Of a stretch of 64,000 bases of DNA, positions 36,059 to 46,509 are shown in pieces (position 1 is the first letter of the stretch; each line of letters starts with the position of its first letter). The stretch covers positions 145,150 through 209,149 of the forward strand of contig NZ_BJHU01000016.1 in assembly GCF_005405905.1 (NCBI RefSeq), written 5' to 3'. A program made the translations under genes and the position numbers. The stretch is from Acidovorax sp. NB1. GTDB lineage: Bacteria > Pseudomonadota > Gammaproteobacteria > Burkholderiales > Burkholderiaceae_C. The notes under the pieces were generated by a model. That model searched no databases. It was not told the origin of the DNA and saw nothing but the letters and a program-made list of their open reading frames with translations.

Positions 36059-38089
36059 TCAGTGCTGCGCAGAGGCTGCGAAGCGCTGGCGCTCTTGCCA
36101 CCAGGCCAATACCTGTTCGACGGCTTGTTCAATCGTCAAATCGGAGTTGTCCAGGACCAGAGCGTCCTGCGCGGGCTTGAGAGGTGCAACGCTGCGGGAG
36201 CTGTCCCGGGCGTCGCGCGCTTCCAGATCCGCGCGAAGGTCTTCGATACTAGCCGAAAAACCCTTAGAAATCAACTGCTTATAACGGCGCTCAGCGCGGC
36301 AGGCGGCGCTGGCCGTGAGATACACCTTCAAGGGGGCCTCGGGGAAGATCACGGTGCCCATGTCGCGGCCATCGGCCACCAGCCCTGGCAGGCGCTGGAA
36401 GCTGTGTTGCAGATCGACCAGCGCCGTGCGCACGGCGGGCAGGGCGGACACGCGCGAGGCGTTCATGCCGGCTTCTTCGGTGCGAATGGCTTCGGTCACG
36501 TCGTCGTTGCCCAGCCACACCTTGCCACCTTCAAACCGCACCGGCAGCGTCTGGGCGAGGGTGGCGATAGGGGCTTCATGGTCCGCATCGATGGCGAAAC
36601 CTGCCCGCAGCGCGGCCAGGGCGGTGATGCGGTACATCGCGCCGGAGTCCAAAAAACGGTAGCCCAGCCGTTGCGCCACCGCCGCAGCCACCGTGCCCTT
36701 GCCCGAGGCCGTGGGGCCGTCGATGCAGATCACCGGGATGTGGGCGGTTTCGACCTGAGCAACCGAGAACAGGGCCTCGAAATAGTCCGGGAAGGTCTTG
36801 GCCACGCACTTGGGGTCTTCGATGCGCACCGGCAGGGCGGCCGGGTTGAAGGCGGCCAGCGAGAAGCACATGGCCACGCGGTGGTCGTCGTAGGTGTGGA
36901 TGCTGGCGGCCTTCCAGTCAGCGGGCTGGGCAGGGGGCGTCACGCGGATGTAGTCCGCGCCTTCCTCTACCGTGGCGCCGAGCTTGCGCAGCTCGGTGGC
37001 CATGGCGGCGATGCGGTCGGTTTCCTTCACGCGCCAGCTTGCGATGTTGGTCAGTGTGGTCGTGCCCTGGGCGTACAGTGCCATCACGGCCAGTGTCATG
37101 GCCGCGTCGGGGATGTGGTTGCAGTCCAGATCAATGGCCTTCAGGGGCCAGGCGCCACGTTCGATCTGCAGCCAGTTGGGCCCGCCGGTGACCACGGCAC
37201 CCATGGCGCGCGCGGCCTCGACAAAGCGGATGTCACCCTGGATCGAATCCAGCCCCACACCCTGAATCTTGATGCTTTTTTGGCCTTCTCCGCCCGTTGC
37301 TATTGCCCCAAGCGCTATGAAATAGCTAGCGGATGAGGCATCTGCCTCCACATGGATGCTGCCAGGCGACTGGTAGCGGCTGCCTGCCGGGATGGTGAAG
37401 CGCTGCCAGTTCTGGTGTTCGACCACGATGCCAAACCGCGCCAGCAGCTGGAGCGTGATGGCGATGTAGGGCTTGGAGATCAGCTCGCCCACCACCTCGA
37501 TCACGATGGCCTGCGCGCCTGCCGCGAGCGGCAGCGCCATGAGCAGGGCGGTAAGGAACTGGCTGGACACATCGCCGCGCACGCGGATGGGCTCTGCCAG
37601 TGCCAGCGCAGGCACGCCCTGGCCGTGGGCGATCCTGAGCGGCGGGTAGCCGTCGTTGCCCAGGTAGTCGATCTGGCAGCCCAGCTGGCGCAGCGCATCG
37701 ATGAGATCGCCGATGGGGCGCTCGTGCATGCGCGGCACGCCGGACAGCTCGAACTCGCCGCCCAGCAGGGCCAGCGCTGCCGTGAGTGGGCGCATGGCCG
37801 TGCCCGCATTGCCCAAGAACAGCCTGGCGGGGGATTGGGGCAGGCGGCCACCCAGGCCGGTGATGCGCACCGTACTGCCCGCTTCATCCACCGTGCACCC
37901 GATCTGGCGCAGCGCGTCCAGCATCACGCGCGTGTCGTCGGACGCCAGCAGGTCGTGCACGGTGGTCGTGCCATTGCTCAGCGCGGCCAGCAGCAACACC
38001 CGGTTGGAGATGCTCTTGGAGCCGGGCAGGTGGACTTCACCCGCAGCGGCTTGCAAAGGGGGTAGATCGAGGAATGCAGTGCTGTACAT
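36059..38089 (-). CDS. aroA-cmk: Bifunctional EPSP synthase / cytidylate kinase
   Basis: A 676-residue fusion. Residues 1 to about 445 are 3-phosphoshikimate 1-carboxyvinyltransferase ([17 protein letters not shown] at the front, [12 protein letters not shown], and the late [17 protein letters not shown]). Residues from about 449 are CMP kinase, with the P-loop [10 protein letters not shown] and [11 protein letters not shown]. It thus makes EPSP in the shikimate pathway and CDP in nucleotide metabolism. The two genes are neighbours in many proteobacteria; the fusion is known from Comamonadaceae. Residues about 254-272 coincide with a copy of the dispersed repeat. Start chosen at [12 protein letters not shown]. 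Confidence 0.95.
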   Translation of the reverse strand: MYSTAFLDLPPLQAAAGEVHLPGSKSISNRVLLLAALSNGTTTVHDLLASDDTRVMLDALRQIGCTVDEAGSTVRITGLGGRLPQSPARLFLGNAGTAMRPLTAALALLGGEFELSGVPRMHERPIGDLIDALRQLGCQIDYLGNDGYPPLRIAHGQGVPALALAEPIRVRGDVSSQFLTALLMALPLAAGAQAIVIEVVGELISKPYIAITLQLLARFGIVVEHQNWQRFTIPAGSRYQSPGSIHVEADASSASYFIALGAIATGGEGQKSIKIQGVGLDSIQGDIRFVEAARAMGAVVTGGPNWLQIERGAWPLKAIDLDCNHIPDAAMTLAVMALYAQGTTTLTNIASWRVKETDRIAAMATELRKLGATVEEGADYIRVTPPAQPADWKAASIHTYDDHRVAMCFSLAAFNPAALPVRIEDPKCVAKTFPDYFEALFSVAQVETAHIPVICIDGPTASGKGTVAAAVAQRLGYRFLDSGAMYRITALAALRAGFAIDADHEAPIATLAQTLPVRFEGGKVWLGNDDVTEAIRTEEAGMNASRVSALPAVRTALVDLQHSFQRLPGLVADGRDMGTVIFPEAPLKVYLTASAACRAERRYKQLISKGFSASIEDLRADLEARDARDSSRSVAPLKPAQDALVLDNSDLTIEQAVEQVLAWWQERQRFAASAQH
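37273..37330 (+). repeat. Dispersed repeat A-like sequence inside aroA
   Basis: The + strand shows TTTTTTGGCCTTC, a CGCCCG...CAAGCG region and AAGCGCTATGAAATAGCTAG, the order of parts seen in family copies. On the minus strand it is read through in frame as part of AroA (SASYFIALG then ATGGEGQKS). The same SYFIA peptide arises from the copy that ends crcB. Confidence 0.5.
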
Positions 38090-38144
38090 CAGTGTCTTTC
38101 GTCCATTTGCGCAAGTGACCGACGCAACTGGCGCGTCCGAGTCC

Positions 38145-38223
38145 AGTGCCACCGTGGAGCTGGCTTTGCCAGGCCACGGGTGGCGTCCCCCTTGGGGGAA
38201 GGCGCCGGAGGCGACTCAGGGGG
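38145..38223 (-). repeat. Dispersed repeat B (GC-rich, tyrA-aroA gap)
   Basis: It starts directly after the tyrA stop codon. Read on the minus strand: CCCCCTGAGTCGCCTCCGGC, GCCTTCCCCC, AGGGGGACGCC, then a CCACCGTGG/CCACGGGTGG inverted pair. The front half matches the copy at 54613. Confidence 0.65.
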
Positions 38224-39096
38224 TTATTTGCGTTTTGCACCCATGCGCCAGTGGGCACGGGTTTCGCTGGCCAGGGTCAGCATGTCTTCCAGGGCCTGGG
38301 CATTGCCTTTTTCCATGGCCTGCTCGATGTTGCGCAGGGCCTGTTGGAACAGCTTGGACTGGGCCAGGAGTTCTTCGCGGTTGGACAGCAGGATGTCGCG
38401 CCACACCTTGGGGTCGCTGGCCGCGATGCGGGTGAAGTCGCGGAACCCGGGGCCTGCGAGGGACAGGAAATCGTCGCCGTGTGATTGCCCGGTGATGCTG
38501 TTCATCATCGCAAAGGCCAGCACATGGGGCAGGTGGCTGACGGCGGCAAAGGCTGCGTCGTGCGACTCGGGCGACATGCTGGTTACGCGGCAGCCCAGGG
38601 CGTTCCAGATCTTCTCTGCGTTCTGCAGATGGACCGTGAGCGTGCGCTCGGTGGGCGTCAGGATGACCTGGCGCCCGCTGTAGAGGTCGGCCTCGGCGTG
38701 TTCCACGCCCGACACCTCGCGCCCCGTGATGGGGTGGGCGGGCACAAACGAGCCCACCTGGTCGCGCAGGGAGCGCTGCGCAGCGTGCACCACATCGGCC
38801 TTGGTCGAGCCCACGTCCATGATGAGCATCTGGGGCGTGACCAGGTGCTTGATGGCTTTCAGTGTGGCTTCGGTGGCGGCCACGGGCACGGCCACCAGCA
38901 CGATGTCGGCACCGGCCACGGCGAGCAGGGCCGAGGGCGCCTCGACGTCGATCACGCCCAGCTGGCGCGCGCGGTCGGTGGTGGAGGGCGACTTGCTGTA
39001 GCCCACCACCCGCTTGACCAGGCCCGCCTTCTTCATCGCCAGGGCAAACGAGCCGCCCATGAGCCCGCAGCCGATCAGTCCCAATTGTTCAAACAT
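38224..39096 (-). CDS. tyrA: Prephenate dehydrogenase
   Basis: A 290-residue monofunctional TyrA. The NAD motif GLIGCGLMGGS is at 6-16; catalytic-region blocks VGSTKADV and PAHPITGREVSG follow, and the helical dimer domain has SHLPHVLAFAMM. It converts prephenate to 4-hydroxyphenylpyruvate for tyrosine. It lies 12 nt after pheA in the aromatic amino acid operon and is followed by repeat B before aroA. Confidence 0.95.
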   Translation of the reverse strand: MFEQLGLIGCGLMGGSFALAMKKAGLVKRVVGYSKSPSTTDRARQLGVIDVEAPSALLAVAGADIVLVAVPVAATEATLKAIKHLVTPQMLIMDVGSTKADVVHAAQRSLRDQVGSFVPAHPITGREVSGVEHAEADLYSGRQVILTPTERTLTVHLQNAEKIWNALGCRVTSMSPESHDAAFAAVSHLPHVLAFAMMNSITGQSHGDDFLSLAGPGFRDFTRIAASDPKVWRDILLSNREELLAQSKLFQQALRNIEQAMEKGNAQALEDMLTLASETRAHWRMGAKRK

Positions 39097-39108
39097 AGGG
39101 GTGGCTCC

Positions 39109-40206
39109 TCAGGACGACACGGGGTAGGTGCCCAGAACCTTGTAGAACGCGCACAGGCTGCGCAGTTCTTCCAGGGCCCGCGCCACATGGGGCTGGGCGG
39201 GGTGGCCGTCGAGGTCGATGTAGAAGTAATACTCCCACTGGCCCGTGCGTGCGGGACGGGACTCGAAGCGTGTCATGGACACGCCATGGGTTTTTAGCGG
39301 CACCAGCAGGTCGTGCACCGCGCCTGGCTGGTTGGGCACCGACACCACGAGGCTGGTGCAGTCCTTGCCCGAGGGGGGCGGCGTCTGCAGCGTGTGTGGC
39401 AGGCAGATGATGGCAAAACGCGTGCGGTTGTACGCATCGTCCTGGATCGCGTGCGAGACGATGTGCAGGCCGAACTGGGTGGCTGCGCGTTCGCTGGACA
39501 GCGCTGCCCAGGTCGGGTTGGTGGTGGCCAAGCGCGCGCCTTCGGCGTTGCTGGACACGGGGCGGCGCTCGGCATGCGGCAGGTGCTTGGACAGCCAGGC
39601 CTGGCATTGGGCCAGCGCCTGCGGGTGGGCCAGCACGGCCTCGATGCCGTCAAGCGAGTTGGTGGTGCGCAGCAGGTTGTGGCGCACCAGCAGACTGACT
39701 TCGCCCACCACATGCGTGGGGGTGTGCAGGAACAGGTCGAGCGAGCGGGTGACCACGCCTTCGGTGGAGTTTTCCACTCCCACCACGCCGTACTGGGCGC
39801 TGCCTGCGGCCGTGGCGTGGAACACCTCGTCGAAGTTGGCGCAGTACATCAGGTCGGCCGCGCCGCCGAAAAATTCGATGGCGGCCTGTTCGCAGAATGT
39901 GCCCTCTGGGCCGAGCACGGCCACGCGCTGGGGCGATTCGAGGGCCAGGCAGGCGGACATGATCTCGCGCCAGATGGCCGCCACATGCGGGCCCTTGAGC
40001 GGGCCGGGGTTGGCGTGGGTGATCTTGTCGATGACTTGCGCCACACGGTCGGGGCGGAAGAAGGGCGTGCCTTCACGCTTCTTGACTTCGCCCACCTGCT
40101 CGGCCACCAGCGCGCGCTGGTTCAGCAGCGTAAGCAGTTGCTGGTCGATGGAGTCGATCTGCACGCGCAGACTGGCGAGATCGGGTGAGGCTTGCGGAGT
40201 GTTCAT
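39109..40206 (-). CDS. pheA: Bifunctional chorismate mutase / prephenate dehydratase
   Basis: A 365-residue P-protein. The AroQ chorismate mutase is at about 8-95 (LRVQIDSIDQQLLTLLNQRA), the prephenate dehydratase at about 100-275 (GPEGTFCEQAA, VVGVENSTEGVV) and the ACT regulatory domain at about 290-360 (with ESRPARTGQWEYYFYID, the phenylalanine-binding site). It carries chorismate to phenylpyruvate and is feedback-inhibited by phenylalanine in related enzymes. It lies between serC and tyrA. Confidence 0.96.
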   Translation of the reverse strand: MNTPQASPDLASLRVQIDSIDQQLLTLLNQRALVAEQVGEVKKREGTPFFRPDRVAQVIDKITHANPGPLKGPHVAAIWREIMSACLALESPQRVAVLGPEGTFCEQAAIEFFGGAADLMYCANFDEVFHATAAGSAQYGVVGVENSTEGVVTRSLDLFLHTPTHVVGEVSLLVRHNLLRTTNSLDGIEAVLAHPQALAQCQAWLSKHLPHAERRPVSSNAEGARLATTNPTWAALSSERAATQFGLHIVSHAIQDDAYNRTRFAIICLPHTLQTPPPSGKDCTSLVVSVPNQPGAVHDLLVPLKTHGVSMTRFESRPARTGQWEYYFYIDLDGHPAQPHVARALEELRSLCAFYKVLGTYPVSS

Positions 40207-40255
40207 GGATGGGGTCTGTGTGCGCGCTTGCGTGAACGGGACGGCGGGTGTTCGT

Positions 40256-41365
40256 TCAGGCGTGCTTTTGCTCAAATTCTCGCATGTAGTCCACCAGCGC
40301 CTGTACGCCCTCGATCGGCATGGCGTTGTAGACGCTGGCACGCATACCTCCCACGGACTTGTGGCCCTTGAGTTGAAGCAGGCCGCGTTCCTTGGCTCCC
40401 GCCAGGAACGCGTCATTGCGGCTTTCGTCGCGCAAGAAGAACGGAATGTTCATGCGCGAACGGCAGTTGGCCGCCACTTTGTTCACATACAGCTGCGAGC
40501 TGTCGATGGCGTTGTAGAGCAGGGCGGCCTTGGCGATGTTGCGCTGCTCCATCGCGGCCACACCGGTCAGGCTGCCTTCGGTCTGGCGCTTGAGCCATTG
40601 GAAGGTGAGGCCCGCGATGTAGATGCCCCACGTGGGGGGCGTGTTGTACATCGACTGGTTGTCGGCCACGGTTTTGTAGTCGAAGGCGCTGGGGCAGGCG
40701 GGCAGGGCGTGGCCGAGCAGGTCTTCGCGCACGATCACCAGCGTGAGGCCTGCAGGCCCCAGGTTCTTCTGCGCGCCGCCAAAGGCCAGGCCCACTCGGC
40801 TCCAGTCCACGGGCCGCGACGCCACATGAGACGAAAAGTCGATGACCAGGGGCGCATCGCTGCCCAGTGCCTTCAGGTCGGGCAGCTGGTGGAACTCGAT
40901 GCCGTTGATGGTTTCGTTGCTGCAGATGTGCAGGTAGCTCGCGCCCCGGCTGAGCGTCCACGAGGCTGGGTCGGGCAGGGTGGTGAAGCCGGTGTCTTCA
41001 GCCGAGGCCACGATGTTCACCTCGGAGGCGTACTTGCGCGCTTCCTTCTGCGACTTCTGGCTCCAGCTGCCGGTGACCACAAAATCCACGGCACCGGCGC
41101 GCGAGAGGTTCAGTGGCACGATGGCGTTCTCTGCCAGGCCACCGCCCTGCATGAACAGGATCTTGAAGTTGGCGGGCACAGCCAGTAGCGCCCGCAGATC
41201 GGCTTCGGCCTGCTCGTAGATGGACAGAAACTCCTTGCCCCGGTGGCTCATCTCCATCACGCCCATGCCACTGCCATGCCAGTCCAGCATTTCGGCAGCG
41301 GCTTGCTCCAGCACTTCGGCGGGGATGGCGGCCGGGCCGGCCGAGAAGTTGTAGGGGCGGGTCAT
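40256..41365 (-). CDS. serC: Phosphoserine aminotransferase
   Basis: A 369-residue class V PLP enzyme. It starts [20 protein letters not shown] and has the PLP lysine in [11 protein letters not shown] and the ending [15 protein letters not shown]. It makes 3-phosphoserine from 3-phosphohydroxypyruvate and also serves pyridoxal phosphate synthesis. It lies between gyrA and pheA; the gap to gyrA holds a dispersed repeat. Confidence 0.97.
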   Translation of the reverse strand: MTRPYNFSAGPAAIPAEVLEQAAAEMLDWHGSGMGVMEMSHRGKEFLSIYEQAEADLRALLAVPANFKILFMQGGGLAENAIVPLNLSRAGAVDFVVTGSWSQKSQKEARKYASEVNIVASAEDTGFTTLPDPASWTLSRGASYLHICSNETINGIEFHQLPDLKALGSDAPLVIDFSSHVASRPVDWSRVGLAFGGAQKNLGPAGLTLVIVREDLLGHALPACPSAFDYKTVADNQSMYNTPPTWGIYIAGLTFQWLKRQTEGSLTGVAAMEQRNIAKAALLYNAIDSSQLYVNKVAANCRSRMNIPFFLRDESRNDAFLAGAKERGLLQLKGHKSVGGMRASVYNAMPIEGVQALVDYMREFEQKHA

Positions 41366-41374
41366 GGTTTCACA

Positions 41375-41435
41375 GTCAAAAATGCTGCTTGCGCCTGTTG
41401 TATAAGCGCTTGCAGCTACATTTTTAATAGCAATC
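41375..41435 (+). repeat. Dispersed repeat A
   Basis: It has a long stem GCTGC-TT-GCGC paired with GCGC-TT-GCAGC (a symmetric TT/TT internal loop) and the tail AGCTACATTTTTAATAGCAA. It lies in the gyrA-serC gap. Confidence 0.75.
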
Positions 41436-41478
41436 GGGGCCGCGTCTGGCGCGACACCCGGCGAGGGCAAGGGGAGGC

Positions 41479-44151
41479 TCAGGCGTCGGATGCGGGGGCT
41501 GCGCCGGAATCTGCGGAGCCGCCACCGTCTGCATTGCCATCAGCATCGCTGTCGGCATCGGCCACGTTGGCATCGTTTTCCACGATGCGCTGCAGGCCGC
41601 TGAGCTTGGAGCCTTCGTCCAAAGCGATCAGCGTCACGCCCTGCGTGGCACGGCCCAGCTCGCGGATTTCGGACACGCGGGTGCGCACCAGCACACCCTT
41701 GTCGGTGATCAGCATGATTTCGTCGTCCGCGTGCACCAGCGTGGCGGCGACGACCTTGCCGTTGCGCTCACTCTGCTGGATAGCGATCATGCCCTTGGTG
41801 CCTCGGCCGTGGCGCGTGTATTCGACGATGCTGGTGCGCTTGCCGTAGCCGTTTTCGGTGGCGGTGAGCACGCTTTGGGTTTCGTCTTCGGCCACCAGCA
41901 TGGCGATCACGCTCTGGCCGTCTTCCAGCATCATGCCGCGCACACCACGTGCCTGGCGGCCCAAGGGGCGCACATCGTTTTCATCAAAACGAACGGCCTT
42001 GCCGCCGTCGCTGAACAGCATCACATCGTGTTTGCCATCGGTCAGCGCGGCGCCGATCAGGTAGTCGCCGTCGTCGAGGTTGACGGCAATGATGCCGCCC
42101 TTGCGCGGGTTGCTGAACTCATCGAGCGCGGTCTTCTTCACGGTGCCCATGCTGGTCGCCATGAACACGAAGCGGTCGGCCGGGAAGCTGCGCATGTCGC
42201 CCGTGAGCGGCAGCACCACGTTGATCTTCTCGCCGTCCTGCAGCGGGAACATGTTGACGATGGGGCGGCCACGCGAGCCACGCGAGCCGGCGGGCACTTC
42301 CCAGACCTTGAGCCAGTACAGGCGGCCCCGGTTGGAGAAGCACAGGATGTAGTCGTGCGTGTTGGCGATGAAGAGCTGGTCGATCCAGTCGTCTTCCTTG
42401 GTCGCCGTGGCCTGCTTGCCGCGTCCGCCGCGCTTCTGGGCGCGGTATTCGGACAGGGGCTGGCTCTTGATGTAGCCGGTATGGCTGAGCGTGACCACCA
42501 TGTCGGTGGGCGTGATCAGGTCTTCGGTGGAGAGGTCTTGTGCGCTGTACTCCACCACGCTGCGGCGTGCGCCCAGCTTGTGCTGGCCGAATTCGGCTTT
42601 GATGGATGTGAGTTCTTCGCCAATGATGGTGGAGACGCGCTCGGGCTTGGCCAGGATGTCCAGCAGGTCTTCGATGACCGCCATGACTTCCTTGTATTCG
42701 GCCACGATCTTGTCTTGCTCCAGGCCCGTGAGGCGCTGCAGGCGCATCTGCAGGATTTCCTGGGCCTGTGTTTCCGACAGGCGGTACAGGCCATCCTGGC
42801 CCATGCCGAACTCGACTTCCAGGCCTTCGGGGCGGTAGTCGTCAGCGTTGATCACGCCGCCATCGGCACGCGTGCGGGTCAGCATCTCACGCACCAGCTT
42901 GCTGTCCCACGAGCGGGCCATCAGCTCGGACTTGGCCACAGGCGGCGTGGGTGCGTTGCGGATGATCGCGATGAAATCGTCGATGTTGGCCAGGGCCACG
43001 GCCAGGCCCTCCAGCACGTGGCCCCGGTCGCGCGCCTTGCGCAGCTCGAACACCGTGCGGCGCGTCACCACTTCGCGGCGATGCTGCAGGAAGACGACGA
43101 TCAGGTCCTTCAGGTTGCACAGGCGTGGCTGGCCATCAACCAGCGCCACCATGTTCATGCCGAAGGTGTCCTGCAACTGCGTCTGCTTGTACAGGTTGTT
43201 GAGCACCACCTCGGGCACTTCGCCGCGCTTGAGCTCGATCACCAGGCGCATGCCGGATTTGTCTGACTCGTCCTGGATGTGGCTGATGCCTTCGATCTTC
43301 TTTTCGTGCACCAGCTCGGCCATGCGCTCCTGCAGCGTCTTCTTGTTGACCTGGTAGGGCAGCTCGTCCACGATGATCGCCTGGCGCTGGCCACGGTCGA
43401 TGTCCTCGAAGTGGCAGCGCGCGCGCATGATCACGCGGCCACGGCCCGTGCGGTAGCCATCCTTCACGCCATTGATGCCGTAGATGATGCCGGCGGTGGG
43501 GAAATCAGGCGCAGGAATGATCTCCATCAGCTCGTCGATGGAGGTGTCGGGGTTGCGCAGCATGTGCAGGCAGGCGTCCACCACCTCGTTGAGGTTGTGC
43601 GGTGGGATATTGGTGGCCATGCCCACCGCAATACCTGCCGAGCCATTCACCAGCAGATTGGGCAGCTTGCTGGGCAATACCAGCGGCTCTTTTTCGCTGC
43701 CGTCGTAATTGGGGCCGAAATCGACGGTTTCCTTGTCGATATCGCCCAGCATTTCGTGCGCGATTTTGGCCAGGCGGATTTCGGTGTATCGCATGGCGGC
43801 GGCGTTGTCGCCGTCCACCGAGCCGAAATTGCCCTGGCCGTCCACCAGCATATGGCGCAGCGAGAAATCCTGCGCCATCCGCACAATGGTGTCGTACACC
43901 GCTGAATCGCCGTGCGGGTGGTATTTACCAATCACGTCACCCACGATACGGGCCGACTTTTTATACGGCCGGTTCCAGTCGTTGTTGAGTTCGTGCATGG
44001 CAAACAACACGCGCCGGTGCACAGGCTTCAAACCATCGCGCGCGTCGGGCAAGGCCCGGCCGACGATCACGCTCATCGCGTAATCGAGATAACTGCGCCG
44101 CATTTCCTCTTCGAGGCTGATCGGCAGGGTTTCTTTGGCAAACTGGGTCAT
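41479..44151 (-). CDS. gyrA: DNA gyrase subunit A
   Basis: A 890-residue GyrA. The catalytic tyrosine is Tyr122 ([11 protein letters not shown]). The quinolone-determining positions are Ser83 and Asp87, the susceptible wild-type state in E. coli numbering. The GyrA-box QKRGGRGKQ lies in the C-terminal beta-pinwheel domain, and the last 30 residues are an acidic Asp/Ala/Gly tail. It supercoils DNA with GyrB. I chose the start at [17 protein letters not shown]. It is divergent from ompA across 224 bp. Confidence 0.97.
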   Translation of the reverse strand: MTQFAKETLPISLEEEMRRSYLDYAMSVIVGRALPDARDGLKPVHRRVLFAMHELNNDWNRPYKKSARIVGDVIGKYHPHGDSAVYDTIVRMAQDFSLRHMLVDGQGNFGSVDGDNAAAMRYTEIRLAKIAHEMLGDIDKETVDFGPNYDGSEKEPLVLPSKLPNLLVNGSAGIAVGMATNIPPHNLNEVVDACLHMLRNPDTSIDELMEIIPAPDFPTAGIIYGINGVKDGYRTGRGRVIMRARCHFEDIDRGQRQAIIVDELPYQVNKKTLQERMAELVHEKKIEGISHIQDESDKSGMRLVIELKRGEVPEVVLNNLYKQTQLQDTFGMNMVALVDGQPRLCNLKDLIVVFLQHRREVVTRRTVFELRKARDRGHVLEGLAVALANIDDFIAIIRNAPTPPVAKSELMARSWDSKLVREMLTRTRADGGVINADDYRPEGLEVEFGMGQDGLYRLSETQAQEILQMRLQRLTGLEQDKIVAEYKEVMAVIEDLLDILAKPERVSTIIGEELTSIKAEFGQHKLGARRSVVEYSAQDLSTEDLITPTDMVVTLSHTGYIKSQPLSEYRAQKRGGRGKQATATKEDDWIDQLFIANTHDYILCFSNRGRLYWLKVWEVPAGSRGSRGRPIVNMFPLQDGEKINVVLPLTGDMRSFPADRFVFMATSMGTVKKTALDEFSNPRKGGIIAVNLDDGDYLIGAALTDGKHDVMLFSDGGKAVRFDENDVRPLGRQARGVRGMMLEDGQSVIAMLVAEDETQSVLTATENGYGKRTSIVEYTRHGRGTKGMIAIQQSERNGKVVAATLVHADDEIMLITDKGVLVRTRVSEIRELGRATQGVTLIALDEGSKLSGLQRIVENDANVADADSDADGNADGGGSADSGAAPASDA

Positions 44152-44375
44152 TGGGGGCTGCGGTGGCGGCAAAGGAGATCCATTTTAGGGCTAAGACCGT
44201 GTAGCGACCGCGCAACATATCGAAGCAATTCCGGTTTTGTCCTACGGGGCGCGGCGCGTCACCACCGCTTTTGCCCTGTTACGTATGGCACAATCGTTTG
44301 AACGCTTTGGGTGGTGGTCATCCCTAGCGTCCTGATTCGCAGCGCGGCTGCGGCTTTTTCCCCAAGAGGAGAACC

Positions 44376-45020
44376 ATGAAGAAACTGAACAAAGTGGCGA
44401 TGTTGTTTGCCTCTGCAGCGCTCGCAACCGCCGCTGGCGCACAAACCGTTGACAACTGGCGCAATGCCTCGGGTGATCTGGTCTGGAAGAACGGCACCAA
44501 CGAATACTGCTGGCGCGATGCCAACTGGACGCCTGCTACGGCTGCCGCTGGCTGCGATGGCGCTATCGCCAAGGCTGCTGCGCCTGCCGCCGCTCCTGCC
44601 CCAGCCGCCGCACCTGCACCCGCTGCTGCCGCACCTGCACCTGCTCCCGCTCCTGCCGTGGCCACCAAGGTGACCTACGCTGCTGACGCATTCTTCGACT
44701 TCGACAAGTCGGTGCTGAAGCCAGAAGGCAAAGCCAAGCTGGACGACCTGGTCTCCAAGGTCAAGGGCATCAACCTGGAAGTCATCATCGCCGTGGGTCA
44801 CACCGACTCCGTGGGCTCTGATGCTTACAACCAGAAGCTTTCGGTGCGTCGTTCCGAAGCCGTGAAGGCTTACTTGGTGTCCAAGGGCATCGAAAAGAAC
44901 CGCGTGTACACCGAAGGCAAGGGCGAAAAGCAGCCAGTGGCTGACAACAAGACCGCCGAAGGCCGCGCCAAGAACCGCCGCGTGGAAATCGAAGTGGTCG
45001 GTACCCGCGCTTCCAAGTAA
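44376..45020 (+). CDS. OmpA-family outer-membrane protein with peptidoglycan-binding domain
   Basis: A 214-residue protein with a signal peptide at 1-22. A short N-terminal region has two Cys (EYCWRDANW and AAGCDG, likely a disulfide). An Ala/Pro linker spans about 64-93, and an OmpA C-terminal domain from about 97 has the DFDKSVLKPEGKAKLDDL and TDSVGSDAYNQKLSVRRSEAV motifs. It lacks a full beta-barrel and probably tethers the outer membrane to peptidoglycan. It has a strong ribosome site (AGGAG) and lies upstream of ubiG, as in other Burkholderiales. Confidence 0.92.
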   Translation: MKKLNKVAMLFASAALATAAGAQTVDNWRNASGDLVWKNGTNEYCWRDANWTPATAAAGCDGAIAKAAAPAAAPAPAAAPAPAAAAPAPAPAPAVATKVTYAADAFFDFDKSVLKPEGKAKLDDLVSKVKGINLEVIIAVGHTDSVGSDAYNQKLSVRRSEAVKAYLVSKGIEKNRVYTEGKGEKQPVADNKTAEGRAKNRRVEIEVVGTRASK

Positions 45021-45037
45021 TCTTCGGATTGCTTCAC

Positions 45038-45065
45038 AAAAAAGCCCCGGCAACGGGGCTTTTTT
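45038..45065 (+). terminator. Rho-independent terminator after ompA-like gene
   Basis: AAAAAGCCCCG, loop GCAA, CGGGGCTTTTTT. The A- and T-rich flanks make it usable in both directions; on the + strand it ends the ompA transcript before ubiG. Confidence 0.92.
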
Positions 45066-45110
45066 GCGTCTGGAGTCTTTAATGCACCAGGTTCAGGGAC
45101 AATTGCGAGC

Positions 45111-45821
45111 ATGAGTGACACCGTCAATGCAGATCCGGCCGAACTGGCCAAGTTTTCAGAATTGGCCCACCGTTGGTGGGATCCGGACAGCGAATTCCGC
45201 CCGTTGCACCAGATCAATCCGCTGCGGCTTGACTGGATCAATGGCTTCAGCCCATTGAATGGCAAGCGGGTGCTAGATGTGGGTTGCGGAGGTGGCATTC
45301 TGGCCGACTCCATGGCGCGCAAAGGCGCGGAGGTGCTGGGCATTGATTTGGCGTCGAAGGCATTGCGCGTGGCGCAACTGCACGCGTTGGAAGCGGGTAC
45401 TCCGAACATCCGCTATCAGGAAATCAGTGTGGAAGCGCTGGCCCAGGAGCAGCCAGCAAGTTTCGATGTGGTGACCTGCATGGAGATGCTGGAACATGTT
45501 CCAGACCCGGCATCCGTGGTTCGCGCGTGTTCCCAACTTGTCAAACCTGGGGGGTGGGTGTTTTTCTCCACGATCAACCGCAATGCCAAGGCTTTTATGT
45601 TGGCCATTGTGGGCGCGGAGTATGTGCTGAACATGCTGCCCCGTGGGACGCATGAATATGCCAAGATGATTCGTCCCAGCGAATTGGCTGCCAGCTGTCG
45701 CAATGCCCAGCTCGATGTGTTGCACACAAGGGGGCTGGAATACAACCCTTTGACAAAGCGTTATTGGCTGAGTGAAGACACCAGCGTGAATTACTTGTTC
45801 GCCACCCGGCGTCCTGGCTGA
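45111..45821 (+). CDS. ubiG: Ubiquinone biosynthesis O-methyltransferase
   Basis: A 236-residue SAM-dependent methyltransferase. The UbiG start region FSELAHRWWDPDSEFRPLHQ, the SAM motif LDVGCGGG at 55-62 and EMLEHVPDP are present. It performs both O-methylations in ubiquinone synthesis. The next gene, gph, begins 10 nt later and is probably cotranscribed. Confidence 0.96.
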   Translation: MSDTVNADPAELAKFSELAHRWWDPDSEFRPLHQINPLRLDWINGFSPLNGKRVLDVGCGGGILADSMARKGAEVLGIDLASKALRVAQLHALEAGTPNIRYQEISVEALAQEQPASFDVVTCMEMLEHVPDPASVVRACSQLVKPGGWVFFSTINRNAKAFMLAIVGAEYVLNMLPRGTHEYAKMIRPSELAASCRNAQLDVLHTRGLEYNPLTKRYWLSEDTSVNYLFATRRPG

Positions 45822-45831
45822 GGTGGTGAAC

Positions 45832-46497
45832 ATGTTCCACGACATCCGTGCAGTTTTGTTCGACCTAGATGGAACGCTGATCGACAGCGCGCCAGATCTG
45901 GGGGCGGCCGCCGACAAGATGCGTACTGATCGCGGTTTGCCCTCCTTGCCCCTTGATCGTTACCGGCCGATGGCGGGTGCGGGCGCTCGCGGCATGTTGG
46001 GGGAGGCTTTCGGCATGACCCCGGACCACCCTGATTTTCCCGTGTGGCGCGAAGAGTTCTTTGTGAACTACGAGTCGCGCATGACCGAGCGCACCACGAT
46101 TTTTGAAGGTGTGCCCGAACTGGTTCACCAGCTTTTGCAGCGCAACCTGCTGTGGGGGGTGGTGACGAACAAGGCGGCACGTTTTACAGAACCGCTGACC
46201 CGGGCGATTCCGCTTTTTGAAACGGCCGGGGCGGTGATCAGTGGCGATACCACTCCCCATGCAAAGCCGCATCCAGCCCCCTTGCTGGAAGCTGCGTCCC
46301 GTTTAAAGCTCTCTCCAGCGCAGTGCATCTACGTGGGCGATGACGAGCGCGACATCATTGCGGGCCTTGCCGCCGGCATGGGCACGGTTGCCGCGACCTA
46401 CGGTTACCTCGGCGCAAAGACCGATCCCGGAGAGTGGGGCGCCCATGCTGCAATTAAATCTCCTTCCGAGCTCTTGCAATTGCTTGCGCGCACCTAA
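45832..46497 (+). CDS. gph: Phosphoglycolate phosphatase (HAD family)
   Basis: A 221-residue HAD hydrolase. The nucleophile motif FDLDGTLIDS gives Asp11 and Asp13, with the later VTNKAAR and VGDDERDIIAGLAAGM motifs. It hydrolyses 2-phosphoglycolate formed during DNA repair. I chose ATG 45832, with GAGG upstream, over the GTG at 45823. The ubiG-gph pairing is conserved in betaproteobacteria. Confidence 0.92.
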   Translation: MFHDIRAVLFDLDGTLIDSAPDLGAAADKMRTDRGLPSLPLDRYRPMAGAGARGMLGEAFGMTPDHPDFPVWREEFFVNYESRMTERTTIFEGVPELVHQLLQRNLLWGVVTNKAARFTEPLTRAIPLFETAGAVISGDTTPHAKPHPAPLLEAASRLKLSPAQCIYVGDDERDIIAGLAAGMGTVAATYGYLGAKTDPGEWGAHAAIKSPSELLQLLART

Positions 46498-46509
46498 AAT
46501 AGAGGGTCT

